Position numbers and translations under genes: made by a program
Assembly: GCA_028284905.1 (NCBI GenBank)
Contig: JANQQU010000062.1
Coordinates: 124,001 to 188,000 of the forward strand
Length of the DNA stretch: 64,000 bases
Direction of reading: 5' to 3'
DNA from: Calditrichia bacterium
Lineage (GTDB): Bacteria > Calditrichota > Calditrichia > RBG-13-44-9 > J075
In this document: piece by piece, positions 53,715 through 63,583 of the stretch
Layout of the letters: each line of letters opens with the position of its first letter
Position numbering within the stretch: the first letter of the stretch is position 1
Notes under the pieces: model-generated
Database searches by the model: none
Seen by the model: the letters and a program-made list of their open reading frames with translations, nothing else
Told to the model about the DNA's origin: nothing

Positions 53715-56228
53715 ATGAGTGAGATATTGATTTTGCAAAACGAACAGCCGGCGATTGTACAATCGCTAAACAGGGGATGGGAATTTCGAAAGAATGGAGA
53801 TGAGAAATGGGCAGCAGCAGAAATTCCGGGCTGCGTACATCTGGATCTTGAAAAAAACAACAGTATAGAAGATCCATTCTATCGCGATAACGAATCTCGC
53901 TTGAAATGGATTGCCGACAGCGATTGGGAATATACTTTAACATTCTCTGCGGATGATACAATTCTCTCCCAAAATCATCTGGAATTGGTGTTCGATGGGC
54001 TGGATACCTATACAACTATCACTTTGAATGGCCAGGAAATTGCCGAAACCAACAATATGTTCCATCCCTGGCGATTTGACGTTAAAGACATCATCAAAGC
54101 AGGCGAAAACCAGCTCCAGGTTTATTTTCATTCCGTGCTGGCCAGAGAAGCTGAACTCAGCAAAGGCCGAAAACAGCTTTATCCTGCAGCGAATGATCAA
54201 GCCAACGGCACCAGCACTTTCACCAGAAAGGCGCCTTACAATTACGGATGGGATTGGGGCCCTTGTCTGATTACTGCTGGCATTTGGCAGGATGTCCGCC
54301 TGGAAGCCTGGAATGACCTCAAAATCCTCAACATGGCTGTCGATCAGGATTTATTAAGTGCCACACAAGCGACGCTTTCTGTAGTTCTAGACATTCTCTC
54401 CGAACAGGCACAGGATGTCGTCATCAATGCCAGTATAGATGGCCGGCAAGCAAGCAAAACAAACCTGCGACTGGAAGCCGGTCAAAATAAAACCCGGGTA
54501 CCGTTAACTATCGAGAATCCGCAACGCTGGTGGCCGCTGGGATATGGGGAGCAACGACGATACAGTATTGAAGTTGCCATTAACGGTAACAATGACATTC
54601 AACAAGCCGAAAAGAAAATCGGTCTGCGCACCGTCGAACTACGCCGGGAAAAGGATACCGCGGGCGAAAGTTTTGGCTTTTTTATTAACAATGTGCCGGT
54701 TTTTTGCAAAGGCGCCAATTGGATTCCGGCGGATAGCTTCCCAAATCGCCTGGATGAAGCCTGGTATCGGGATCTGCTTGAGAGTGCCGTTGAAGCAAAC
54801 ATGAATTGCCTGCGTGTTTGGGGCGGTGGTATCTATGAAAATCGCATATTTTATGAGTTGTGCGATGAATTGGGCATTCTGGTTTGGCAGGATTTTATGT
54901 TTGCCTGTTCACTTTATCCGGCCCATCAAAGTTTTTTGGATTCGGTTGAGCGGGAAGCTCGTTACCAAATGCGCCGATTGCATCATCATCCCAGCATCAT
55001 CCTCTGGTGTGGCAATAATGAGATTGAAGCCGGTTGGAAGAACTGGGGCTGGAAAGATGAATATCCGGCCAGTTTTTGGGACGAATATCTAGCGCTTTTC
55101 CACAAACTGCTCCCGACGGTTTGCCAGGAAGAGGATACATCCCGGGCTTATTGGCCGAGCTCTCCGGCCAGTTCGGAAAATGCCGTGGGAAACCCGGATA
55201 GTATGAACGCCGGGGACGATCACTATTGGGGTGTTTGGCATTCGAAGGAGCCTTTCGAAAGCTACCAGGGAAGAACATCGCGCTTTATGAGTGAATATGG
55301 CTTTCAAAGTTTCCCCGAACCAGCGACCGTAGACAGTTATACCTTACCGGAGGATCACGACATCATGTCGCCGGTAATGCAGGCGCATCAGCGCAGCGAG
55401 CCGGGAAATGCATTGATTAAGAGCTATATGGAAAATTACTATCGTATCCCCAAAGATTTTCAGCGATTCCTCATTCTAAGCCAGGTGTTACAGGCACATG
55501 GCATCAAGATGGGGGCGGAGCATTTTCGGCGTTTAATGCCGCACTGCATGGGAAGTTTATATTGGCAGCTAAACGATTGCTGGCCGGTTGCCAGCTGGGC
55601 CTCAATCGACTATTTCGGCCGCTGGAAAGCATTGCAGTATGCAGCGAAACGCTTCTACAGCATGATGATGGTTTCGCCGGTTCAGGCTGACACTGGCAAC
55701 ATAGAAATTTTTGTCGTATCCGATTTACAGGAGAATATAACAGCGGAATTGCAGCTATCCTGGTATGACTTTAATGGAAGACTATTATATCAATCGACGG
55801 AATCGATTATTGTCGATCCGTTAACCAGTCGTGTTTATTCGAGCTTCTCGATAGCTGATACAACTTTTAATGGTGACACTCAACAAACCGTGCTCTACTG
55901 TACTTTACAAAACGATGGTAAAACACTGTCAGAAAACGCCTATTACTTCGCTGATGCTATCAACCAAAAACTCATCAAACCTGAAATCGATTTAAGCATC
56001 AAAAAAACCGGTGAGAACTTCACTGTTTCGGTCGAGTCGCCACTGCCGGTGCGGGATTTCAACTTGAGTGTTTTCGGACTTGATGGGCGGTTCAGCGATA
56101 ATTTTTTTGATCTTATGCCTGGTGTCGCCCGGAAAACAACTTTTCACTCAGCCGATGAAATATCCGAAGAAAAATTCCGTACAGCACTGCAATGGCAATC
56201 CTTGTACGAACTCATGGAATTAGGATAA
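53715..56228 (+). CDS. Beta-mannosidase, GH2 family
   Basis: About 837 residues from ATG 53715, preceded by AGGAG five bases upstream. A GTG at 53628 with AGGA six bases upstream would add 29 residues without domain support. The sugar-binding N-domain opens NRGWEFRKN and PGCVHLDLEKN; the TIM barrel has ANWIPADSFPNR, NCLRVWGGGIYE, acid/base Glu in WCGNNEIEAGW and nucleophile Glu in MSEYGFQSFPEP. Late motif SLYWQLNDCWPVASW is typical of beta-mannosidases. No signal peptide, so likely cytoplasmic. It releases mannose from mannooligosaccharides. Confidence 0.93.
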   Translation: MSEILILQNEQPAIVQSLNRGWEFRKNGDEKWAAAEIPGCVHLDLEKNNSIEDPFYRDNESRLKWIADSDWEYTLTFSADDTILSQNHLELVFDGLDTYTTITLNGQEIAETNNMFHPWRFDVKDIIKAGENQLQVYFHSVLAREAELSKGRKQLYPAANDQANGTSTFTRKAPYNYGWDWGPCLITAGIWQDVRLEAWNDLKILNMAVDQDLLSATQATLSVVLDILSEQAQDVVINASIDGRQASKTNLRLEAGQNKTRVPLTIENPQRWWPLGYGEQRRYSIEVAINGNNDIQQAEKKIGLRTVELRREKDTAGESFGFFINNVPVFCKGANWIPADSFPNRLDEAWYRDLLESAVEANMNCLRVWGGGIYENRIFYELCDELGILVWQDFMFACSLYPAHQSFLDSVEREARYQMRRLHHHPSIILWCGNNEIEAGWKNWGWKDEYPASFWDEYLALFHKLLPTVCQEEDTSRAYWPSSPASSENAVGNPDSMNAGDDHYWGVWHSKEPFESYQGRTSRFMSEYGFQSFPEPATVDSYTLPEDHDIMSPVMQAHQRSEPGNALIKSYMENYYRIPKDFQRFLILSQVLQAHGIKMGAEHFRRLMPHCMGSLYWQLNDCWPVASWASIDYFGRWKALQYAAKRFYSMMMVSPVQADTGNIEIFVVSDLQENITAELQLSWYDFNGRLLYQSTESIIVDPLTSRVYSSFSIADTTFNGDTQQTVLYCTLQNDGKTLSENAYYFADAINQKLIKPEIDLSIKKTGENFTVSVESPLPVRDFNLSVFGLDGRFSDNFFDLMPGVARKTTFHSADEISEEKFRTALQWQSLYELMELG

Positions 56229-56250
56229 CATTTAAAAGAAGGACACTTTG

Positions 56251-56943
56251 ATGTATTCCAAAAGCATACTTTTAATTTTAATGGCAGCGTTACTTCTGAG
56301 CATCTTTACAATTTCAGCCCAGGAAGAAAAGCCTGATCCGGATCCCAATCGGTTTAGCAAAGAGATTGAGCGATTTATGAAGTTCGACCGCCAAAACGCG
56401 GTACCGGGAGACGGCGTATTATTCGCCGGCAGTTCCAGTATGCGCATGTGGATGACCCGCGAATCGTTTCCTGATCTCCCGGTAATTAATCGCGGCTTCG
56501 GGGGCGCACATATATCTGACGTAACATTTTTTGCAGATAATATAGTTCACCCATATAAGCCAAAAGTGATTCTATTTTATGCCGGTGATAATGACGTTGC
56601 AGCCGGTAAATCCGCCGAACAGGTTTTAACAGATTATCAGGAATTTACAAAGCTGGTTTGGGAGCATTCTCCGCAAACTGCGCTGATCTTCGTACCGATC
56701 AAGCCCAGCCTGGCGCGTTGGGATGATTGGCCGGAAATGAAACGCGCCAATCAGATGATTGCGGAATATTCCCATCAGGATTCCCGGCTTCATTATGCAG
56801 ACACTGCGACGCCCATGCTTGGGGAAGACGGCACACCGGAGAAACATTTATTTATTGCAGATGGGTTACACCTCAGTGAGAGCGGCTATCAACTGTGGGG
56901 CAAAATCGTCCGCCCTTTCATAGATAAGATTCTTGGTCTTTGA
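56251..56943 (+). CDS. Secreted SGNH/GDSL hydrolase
   Basis: 230 residues from ATG 56251, with AAGGA upstream. Signal peptide MYSKSILLILMAALLLSIFT with cleavage near SAQ. SGNH blocks: FAGSSSMRMW (catalytic Ser), NRGFGGAHISD (Gly), YAGDNDVAAG (Asn) and DGLHLSESGYQLW (Asp/His). Probably an esterase acting on acetylated sugars, given the beta-mannosidase 22 bp upstream and the CE2-like gene downstream. Confidence 0.9.
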   Translation: MYSKSILLILMAALLLSIFTISAQEEKPDPDPNRFSKEIERFMKFDRQNAVPGDGVLFAGSSSMRMWMTRESFPDLPVINRGFGGAHISDVTFFADNIVHPYKPKVILFYAGDNDVAAGKSAEQVLTDYQEFTKLVWEHSPQTALIFVPIKPSLARWDDWPEMKRANQMIAEYSHQDSRLHYADTATPMLGEDGTPEKHLFIADGLHLSESGYQLWGKIVRPFIDKILGL

Positions 56944-56947
56944 TCTT

Positions 56948-58033
56948 ATGAATTTGATGAAAAATTTAATTCTGACATTGCTAATGACAACCGCGACTTT
57001 AAGTGCCAGCGAAACCAGAATTCCCGCCAGTGATGAGCGGTTTCAATACATCGGTAGATTTAACACGGAAGATAAACGCGGCGCATCTTTTGCCTGGTCT
57101 GCTTCTACGATTCGTTTCCGTTTCTCCGGAGAGCAGTGCTGGATATATCTGCAACACGTCTATGATGAAGACAGTGAACATAACGAAAACTATTACACTG
57201 TTTTTATCGACGGCAAGCAATCGACGATTATCCGGGCCACGCCGGCTGACAGTTCGTTTATTATTGCGGAAAATCTTCCTTTTGCTGAGCATACGGTTAC
57301 AATATTTCGGCGAACAGAGGCTTTCTGTGGCGTCGCTATTTTTCTGGGAATAGACCTTGGGAACAATGGGAAGCTGTTGAGCCCGCCTCCGAGAGCGAAA
57401 CGGAGAATCGAATACATTGGCGACTCCATCACCTGTGGCTATGGCAATGAAGCAACTCGGGCGACGGATGGCTTTTTACCGGCGACTGAAGATGCCTACC
57501 GGACGTACAGTGCCATTGTCAGCCGAAGCCTCAATGCAGAATATCGTAGCATCTGTTTCTCCGGCAGAGGCGTTTTTCAGAATTACGACCTCACCCAGGA
57601 AAATACAATGTTTACTTTGTTCGATCGTAATTTTCCCCAGGATACGCTTTCCTGGGATTTTTCCCGCTGGATGCCGGATGTCGTAGTTATTAACCTGGGG
57701 ACAAATGACTTCGCCCATCACATTCCCACTGAAGCGAACTTTGTGAATGCCTATGATGCTTTGCTAAGAAAGGTACGCTCCTATTATCCGGAAGCGACGA
57801 TCGTCTGCCTGGACGGCTCGATGGTCAGTGGTGACAACCTTGTAATCCTCCAGCGGTATATTAAACTAGCGATTGAGAGATTCAAAGGGGATAGCGATTC
57901 GCGGATTGAACATTTTTCCTTAAGCACTCAGGGGCAATATGGATATGGGGCAAACTATCATCCGAACTTAAAGCAGAATGAAGTAAATGGAGAAGAATTA
58001 GCCATTTATCTAGCGACACTGATGGGTTGGTAG
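56948..58033 (+). CDS. CE2-like carbohydrate acetylesterase
   Basis: About 361 residues from ATG 56948, 4 bp after the previous stop; ATG 56957 is possible. A signal peptide (~5-23) precedes a jelly-roll N-domain (~30-150) and an SGNH domain (~155-360). Motifs: YIGDSITCGYGNEA (catalytic Ser), NLGTNDFAHH and YGANYHPNLKQNE (catalytic His). This two-domain layout is that of CE2 acetylesterases, which deacetylate xylo-, manno- or glucosyl sugars. With the beta-mannosidase it suggests use of acetylated mannan. Confidence 0.88.
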   Translation: MNLMKNLILTLLMTTATLSASETRIPASDERFQYIGRFNTEDKRGASFAWSASTIRFRFSGEQCWIYLQHVYDEDSEHNENYYTVFIDGKQSTIIRATPADSSFIIAENLPFAEHTVTIFRRTEAFCGVAIFLGIDLGNNGKLLSPPPRAKRRIEYIGDSITCGYGNEATRATDGFLPATEDAYRTYSAIVSRSLNAEYRSICFSGRGVFQNYDLTQENTMFTLFDRNFPQDTLSWDFSRWMPDVVVINLGTNDFAHHIPTEANFVNAYDALLRKVRSYYPEATIVCLDGSMVSGDNLVILQRYIKLAIERFKGDSDSRIEHFSLSTQGQYGYGANYHPNLKQNEVNGEELAIYLATLMGW

Positions 58034-58048
58034 CGAATAGGATTCTAG

Positions 58049-58906
58049 CTAGAATTGGTATTTGAAAGCTTCCAAATCCTTTGTATATAGCTTGGCTATT
58101 ATGTTTCTACTATTTGTATTATAATAATCCCTGTAATGGCGATGTTTGGTTTTGTTGCGCTGTTGAAGCGGCATCTTTCTGCCAAGCATTTGACAAAGCC
58201 TCATCCATTCCTCCTCAATGTTTTCCATTTTGAAAACATGCTCCGGAATCAGTTCCCCGTCTTTGTGGAGTAAGTTCGCTTGTGGGGTAAAATGACGATC
58301 AGCATCCGGCGATGCCAGGATTATTTCCAGGACCTCGCAAAACCCCTCAAACTGAATTGCTTCCAATTGCTTTAAATTTTCACGGCACATCCGTTCATAC
58401 TTTGCATTACCATTACATTTCAAATCTACCGGCACTAATGGGGAATTGATGCCCTTTAACTGATAATAGGATTTTAGGATGCTGGAATGAGACCGATGTA
58501 ACATCAGATCTCTTTCGCCGGCAATTGCCTTCCGAGGATGATCCTGGCACTTATCGAAAAACATTGAGACGGTTCTGCTAAACGGGTTTCTTACAATTGC
58601 ATATATTGAATAGGTCTCCAGGTCTATTTCATCCAATGTCGCCTTATGTACCTGTCCCATTAATTTTTTATATTTATACAAGCGGGGGAATTTGTAGAGG
58701 AAACTGTCAATCTGGGAATACAATGACTGCAGGTTTATCCAGGATGACAGGGATTTATCTAATGACAAGTACATAGTAGTCGGATATTTCATTTCTATAT
58801 CCGGGAAATGCTCTAGCAGCAATGTGCCCATAGATGTCGACATTGCCTTGTAGTTTAACAGAAATACAAAGCGAGGTGAATTATTATGTATATATATTGT
58901 AGCCAT
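58049..58906 (-). CDS. Sulfotransferase family protein
   Basis: 285 residues. The 5'-phosphosulfate loop is NYKAMSTSMGTLLLEHF (~18-34) and the 3'-phosphate motif is YAIVRNPFSRTVSMFFDKC (~107-125), as in Sulfotransfer_2 enzymes. These transfer sulfate from PAPS to carbohydrate hydroxyls. It ends the polysaccharide cluster, 20 bp after the GT4 gene, so it likely sulfates the exported glycan or a lipid-linked precursor. Confidence 0.9.
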   Translation of the reverse strand: MATIYIHNNSPRFVFLLNYKAMSTSMGTLLLEHFPDIEMKYPTTMYLSLDKSLSSWINLQSLYSQIDSFLYKFPRLYKYKKLMGQVHKATLDEIDLETYSIYAIVRNPFSRTVSMFFDKCQDHPRKAIAGERDLMLHRSHSSILKSYYQLKGINSPLVPVDLKCNGNAKYERMCRENLKQLEAIQFEGFCEVLEIILASPDADRHFTPQANLLHKDGELIPEHVFKMENIEEEWMRLCQMLGRKMPLQQRNKTKHRHYRDYYNTNSRNIIAKLYTKDLEAFKYQF

Positions 58907-58926
58907 ATCTACTTGCTTATATCATT

Positions 58927-60093
58927 TTACTTTACCAAACTCCGGTAGAGCTTAGCTATGTTTCGGGTAATATAGTCCCAGGAATATTTCTCAAGGTGCG
59001 GGAATATTCCCGGTTGAAATGATTGAGGACGAAGTAATACTTCCGCAAATTCGTCTCTCCGGCAAATGGTAACATATTTTTCTAATTCCTGGTATCCACG
59101 CATCCCAAACTTTGTGGAGATTACCGGCAGTCCATGAGCCAGGCAGTAGGTAACTTTCATGGAAGTGCCGGATCCCAGATTCACTGGGTTTAAGCCGACA
59201 GTACAAGCCTTTGCATATGCTCGCATATCCATTTCCTGCGGATCAAAGAATACATTTGACGCTGAGCGATTTTGATAATTAAGTGCACAAGCACCGCGGA
59301 TTACAAACGCAACCTCCGTTCGCAATTTTGGCGCTAATATTTCCAGAATAAACTGGACCGCATCCCGATTGTGTTCAACATTACTACCGGAAAATATCGC
59401 CCGTTGCTTAAAGTTCTTTAACTCTGGGAAGCGTTGAAAAACTATGCCTGCTTCGCTGTCCGGTATCTGAGAATGGATGTGAATACCGTTTGGATAAATA
59501 GAAATCCTGTCTTCCGATGTATCATAAAGTTGTAAGAATCGTGATTTATCTCCGGGAGAGCAGGATAGCGTATGGTTTGCTCTCTCGAGCAATTTCGCTT
59601 CCAGCTTTTTTATTCGCCGGGGCACATTGTCTTTTGCCCAGTCAGTTTTGCATTCTGCACGCACATAGTCGTACTCAACATTGTGCGAATCATATACAAC
59701 AACTTTCGATTCTGGAATAGCCTTTAACAGGCCTGCAAAACTTACATGTTCAAACTGATAGACATCATACTCCTGATGTATTTCACGCAAAAAAAATCGA
59801 TACCCGGGATGCATTGAGACCAGGTAGAAATAGGGGAGAGGGCGATCAGTAAACAACAATGTATGAATAAAGGGATATGGAATTACCTTTATTTCCAAAT
59901 GGTTGTTAATTTTTTCTGAACGCCATTGAGTACGACTTAGCGGGACAGTTAATGTGACATCAACTCCCAACTGAGCCAAGCCTCGGGCGAATTCGTAAAT
60001 ACGCACCCTGCCACCAGATTCCAGGGGAAAGACGCTATAAGGTGAAAGTATTAGCACCTTTAAAGGAGTATTTTGATTGAATTCTCTTTTCAT
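58927..60093 (-). CDS. GT4-family glycosyltransferase
   Basis: 388 residues with a GT-B layout. N-domain: VLILSPYSVFPLESGGRVRI, and VVYDSHNVEYDYV. C-domain: IFSGSNVEHNRDAV and TVGLNPVNLGSGTSMKVTYC, then HGLPVISTKFGMRGYQELE, the nucleotide-sugar site. It is clearly paralogous to the truncated gene at the right window edge, sharing VGLNPV, LGSGT-type and HGLPVIST-FGMRGY motifs. Cytoplasmic; sugar donor unknown. Confidence 0.92.
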   Translation of the reverse strand: MKREFNQNTPLKVLILSPYSVFPLESGGRVRIYEFARGLAQLGVDVTLTVPLSRTQWRSEKINNHLEIKVIPYPFIHTLLFTDRPLPYFYLVSMHPGYRFFLREIHQEYDVYQFEHVSFAGLLKAIPESKVVVYDSHNVEYDYVRAECKTDWAKDNVPRRIKKLEAKLLERANHTLSCSPGDKSRFLQLYDTSEDRISIYPNGIHIHSQIPDSEAGIVFQRFPELKNFKQRAIFSGSNVEHNRDAVQFILEILAPKLRTEVAFVIRGACALNYQNRSASNVFFDPQEMDMRAYAKACTVGLNPVNLGSGTSMKVTYCLAHGLPVISTKFGMRGYQELEKYVTICRRDEFAEVLLRPQSFQPGIFPHLEKYSWDYITRNIAKLYRSLVK

Positions 60094-60110
60094 ATAGGTA
60101 CTTTACATCG

Positions 60111-61046
60111 CTAATTTTTTCTTAACCACAAGGAAGTGCCACCAAAATCATCCAGTTCACCGACCTTGCTCAGAAAAAGCGGCATAGTTTTTTTTAAATG
60201 ATTTTGAAAGCGACGTGCAGCGTAACTGTTGAACATCAGCACAGAAAATTGTTTGTTGTATTGCAAAAAAGCTCTTAACGTATAAGCCTCATTCCAGGCC
60301 CATCCTTGTTGCACCCAGTCCAATGGATATTCGAAGGGCCAGAATATATCGTGGAAATGCACAATCACACCCGGTTTTAATTCAGGTAAAACTTCAAACA
60401 AAAGGTAATTCACATCACTGCCTGCCCGGCTGACATGTGATGAATCTATAAACAGGAAATCATCCTCACCAAGGGTGCGGAACGTATCCAATGAAACCTC
60501 CTGAACCATATCAGTAATAATATTTGTTCTGTCCTTATCAGTATCTCTAAGGGTAGAATAAAGGCGTTCCGGATAAGGCTCAACAAAAGTGAACATAGCC
60601 TTATTGCCCAGGAAATATTCATTAGTATCCAACATTAATGCGGATGAATGCCCCGAACCAATCTCGATGACCCGCGAGGGGCAAAAATGCCGCAGCATCA
60701 GGAAAAGCATTAGGGCATCACTATGGAAAAAGAAGTTCTGTTGAAAACTGAAACGAAATTTTGAGTCCCGCTTTTCGGTATAAGGAAAGTCTGCATAAAA
60801 GCTGCTCAATTTCTCGATTAATTGCAGTTGTGCATCATCCTGCATGTTTATGCTACTTTTTATATCCGTATGATAGTTGTAGATGGATTCTTTGTTTTCT
60901 TCGACCCATTCAATATCGGGCAAAGCAGAGTAAAAATGCCCACGAGGGTACGGTTCGCGCATTTGATATGAGCCTGTATAGTGATGTCGCAAGTAGCGAT
61001 CGACCTGTTGAAAACCAGGTAAATATTTTGCAAATTTCTTTAACAA
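60111..61046 (-). CDS. Class I SAM-dependent methyltransferase
   Basis: 311 residues. The N-terminal ~115 residues are not recognised. The Rossmann core starts VIEIGSGHSSALML (motif I), then TFVEPYPERL (motif II acidic end), and DDFLFIDSSHVSRAGSDV and IVHFHDIFWPF, as in the Methyltransf_24 group. It probably methylates a sugar in the polysaccharide or its precursor. 17 bp before the GT4 gene. Confidence 0.85.
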   Translation of the reverse strand: MLKKFAKYLPGFQQVDRYLRHHYTGSYQMREPYPRGHFYSALPDIEWVEENKESIYNYHTDIKSSINMQDDAQLQLIEKLSSFYADFPYTEKRDSKFRFSFQQNFFFHSDALMLFLMLRHFCPSRVIEIGSGHSSALMLDTNEYFLGNKAMFTFVEPYPERLYSTLRDTDKDRTNIITDMVQEVSLDTFRTLGEDDFLFIDSSHVSRAGSDVNYLLFEVLPELKPGVIVHFHDIFWPFEYPLDWVQQGWAWNEAYTLRAFLQYNKQFSVLMFNSYAARRFQNHLKKTMPLFLSKVGELDDFGGTSLWLRKN

Positions 61047-61060
61047 TTTCTCGTTCCCAT

Positions 61061-62458
61061 TTAAAATTGGATAACATTCTTAAAAGGCTTATAGCGTAAC
61101 AGAATTAAGCTGGCCAGTGAAAAACATAAAACTCCATTAAGCCATGGATTGTCGTTCCAAACAACGCTTAAACAGCAAGCAATTAAAAAGCTGCAGAGCA
61201 AGAGGATATTGCCCAGGGGTAACAATTTTACATCCAGATAATGACTATAAGTCCAAATCTGTCCTAAACCGGCAACCAAAAAGGCTGTACCTGTCGCAAT
61301 AACAGCGCCAATACTACCAATAAATGGAATCAGTAGTAAATCCAGTATAATATTTATCAGCGAGAGCGTTACCGAGAAAAGAACCCATTTCTTCACCAAA
61401 GTTTCGAAAGCCTGAGCAATGGGCGAAGCGAGAAAGCCCAACAGAAGGAAAGGGAGGACACCGAGCATAAACAATAAGAGCGGGTAGGCAGGATGGTATG
61501 CGGGATCAATCAGCAAATTCATCAAAGGTAAAACAAATGGCAGCAACATGATTAACACACATATACACAATGTTACCAATCGAAAAGCCAGTGCGGCGTA
61601 ATTCTCTAGCACAACTTTGTTTTTGTTGATATTTGCATCGATCAATTTGGGAATAACCAGCATGCTGAGTGTACCAAAGCTAATAGTGGCAAGATCAACG
61701 ATCTGGTAAGCCCAGTTGTATAACCCTACTGCAGCAGTATCAATATAATATCGAATTACCCAACCATCGACCCATTGCACAATGACTGCCGATGCTGTTG
61801 CCAGGGGCATCGTCCATCCGTATCTAACCCATTTTGCGGCAAGTTCCTTTGATGGCGTAAAATTTTGCCAGGCCGTTTTAGGCAAAAGGAGAAAACACAC
61901 GCCACCTCCAATACTCGCGGCCAGGATATACCACCAGGCCAACTGCTCCCAGCTCGCTTCGTTGAAATAGTACCCACTGGCAATAATGCCTACGAGGAAG
62001 ATAACGCGTCTTAGGAATGGAGCGATTCCCAGTGCAAAAGGACGATCTGTCGCCTGGCCGGCATATTTCCCGGCAATTGGTAGCGCGATAGCGAACATGC
62101 CCAGTAAAAGCAAGAACCATGGACTATCTTCAACGGACAAAAAACTGGCAATTTCTGCACCGGCGAACCAGGCAACGACACCACCGATGGAAGTACCTAC
62201 GAGCATAAACCAAAAGAGGGTAGCCAAAGACCTGCCGAGGTGGAATTCTTTAGTCCACTCTTCCCGGCCGAACCTGAGGAATGCAGCTTGCGCCCAATTG
62301 CACATCAGCATACCGCCAAATACTATCAAAGAAAGGTACAAAGTAAATCGCCCATATTCTTCCGGTGAAAAATAGCTGGTAACAATGCTAACAGTCACCA
62401 TTGCGCAGAGAATGCCGATTCCTTGCATTACATATATTATAATTGCAGCTTTTAACAA
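61061..62458 (-). CDS. Wzx-type polysaccharide flippase (MATE/MVF superfamily)
   Basis: 465 residues with about twelve to fourteen transmembrane helices. Opening IIIYVMQGIGILCAMVTVS and STYFSPEEYGRFTLY-like SYFSPEEYGRFTLYLSLIVF are typical of PST/Wzx flippases. It would flip undecaprenyl-linked repeat units. Located between the exostosin-like GT and the methyltransferase in one operon. Confidence 0.92.
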   Translation of the reverse strand: MLKAAIIIYVMQGIGILCAMVTVSIVTSYFSPEEYGRFTLYLSLIVFGGMLMCNWAQAAFLRFGREEWTKEFHLGRSLATLFWFMLVGTSIGGVVAWFAGAEIASFLSVEDSPWFLLLLGMFAIALPIAGKYAGQATDRPFALGIAPFLRRVIFLVGIIASGYYFNEASWEQLAWWYILAASIGGGVCFLLLPKTAWQNFTPSKELAAKWVRYGWTMPLATASAVIVQWVDGWVIRYYIDTAAVGLYNWAYQIVDLATISFGTLSMLVIPKLIDANINKNKVVLENYAALAFRLVTLCICVLIMLLPFVLPLMNLLIDPAYHPAYPLLLFMLGVLPFLLLGFLASPIAQAFETLVKKWVLFSVTLSLINIILDLLLIPFIGSIGAVIATGTAFLVAGLGQIWTYSHYLDVKLLPLGNILLLCSFLIACCLSVVWNDNPWLNGVLCFSLASLILLRYKPFKNVIQF

Positions 62459-62492
62459 CGAGATATTCCTCTAGCCAGTTTTTACCGGGATT

Positions 62493-63569
62493 TTAAACAG
62501 TCGTTTTTCTTAATTTGGGAGCAAGTGTTCTTAGTATCATATTAAAGGCGTCTGCTGGTTCAGCATCGTTGTTATAGCGAAAATGCTGTCGAACCTCCGC
62601 TAGCCTTTTTTGCATTTTCACTATTTTGGCTTCTGGCATCGTTCGCAAACGTTGCACCAAACCGGGCAGCTCATCGATTCTTATTGTCAAGGTAATTTCA
62701 TTATAATCAAGTATATCTGAAAATGGCGGATGGAAATCTCCCGGAATAATAACCGGAATACTGCCAACCAGTATTGCCTCATAGAACCGTTTGCTCCAGG
62801 GAGTCCACCCAGCCGGACAAAGGCTGAATACGCTACCTTTAATCTCTTTATAGTAATTGTAAATATCAGTTCTACTCGCAGAGCGATTTTCACCGCCTAA
62901 AGCGAATTTCAAGTCTTCGCTGATCAAGATATCCTCAGCAGGCCGGAGATAGTGAAACAATTGCTTCCTCGCCTCCGATCCCCAGCGGCGACCACGGAAA
63001 TGGATCAGTTTATTGCTGGGGATGTCCATAGCATTCACTTCATCCAATATTTCTATCCAGGGCACATAACCGGGGATTATCAGGTCTTTGTTCAAATCGA
63101 ATGCGTCTTTATCACCATACGGCACGGATTCTACTCCAAGAATAATCCCATGGCGTAAATACCGGCGAAAAGCTTGCCAGATATAGCCGGTATTTGCGCC
63201 TTCTCCCTGACCAAAAACGAAAAGATGATCGCGGCCTTGCGAACGCTTCCAATAAGGAGAGTTACCAACAATATTCATCACCTTACGAAAGGCATTACAG
63301 AGAGCCAGGTCAGGATAAATTTTCCACAGGCGACCGGTTTTGGCAATATCCAAATTTCGCCGATAAATATGTGCAGCCCGGTAAGAAGATGGATAAAACG
63401 GGACGAAGAAAAAATCGGCTGCTTCAGGATCATTTGTATAAATTTCACTTTTTAGAATGTTTTTATGAATCATGTGCTCAACATACCAAAAGTCATGCTG
63501 TAAGCCAGGCTGCTCTGCCACCATGCCTTCATGGTAAATATCCGGCAAATCATATACATAAATTTTCAT
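62493..63569 (-). CDS. Exostosin-like (GT47) glycosyltransferase
   Basis: 358 residues from ATG 63567-63569 with AGGA six bases upstream. Begins KIYVYDLPDIYHEG, the exostosin opening, then DPEAADFFFVPFYPSSYR; C-domain SVFSLCPAGWTPWSKRFYEA and GSIPVIIPGDFHPPFSDIL, matching the exostosin donor-binding region. GT47 enzymes transfer GlcA, Gal, Xyl or Ara in eukaryotes; bacterial members occur in capsule clusters. Donor unknown. Confidence 0.9.
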   Translation of the reverse strand: MKIYVYDLPDIYHEGMVAEQPGLQHDFWYVEHMIHKNILKSEIYTNDPEAADFFFVPFYPSSYRAAHIYRRNLDIAKTGRLWKIYPDLALCNAFRKVMNIVGNSPYWKRSQGRDHLFVFGQGEGANTGYIWQAFRRYLRHGIILGVESVPYGDKDAFDLNKDLIIPGYVPWIEILDEVNAMDIPSNKLIHFRGRRWGSEARKQLFHYLRPAEDILISEDLKFALGGENRSASRTDIYNYYKEIKGSVFSLCPAGWTPWSKRFYEAILVGSIPVIIPGDFHPPFSDILDYNEITLTIRIDELPGLVQRLRTMPEAKIVKMQKRLAEVRQHFRYNNDAEPADAFNMILRTLAPKLRKTTV

Positions 63570-63583
63570 TTGCAATCCTGCAA

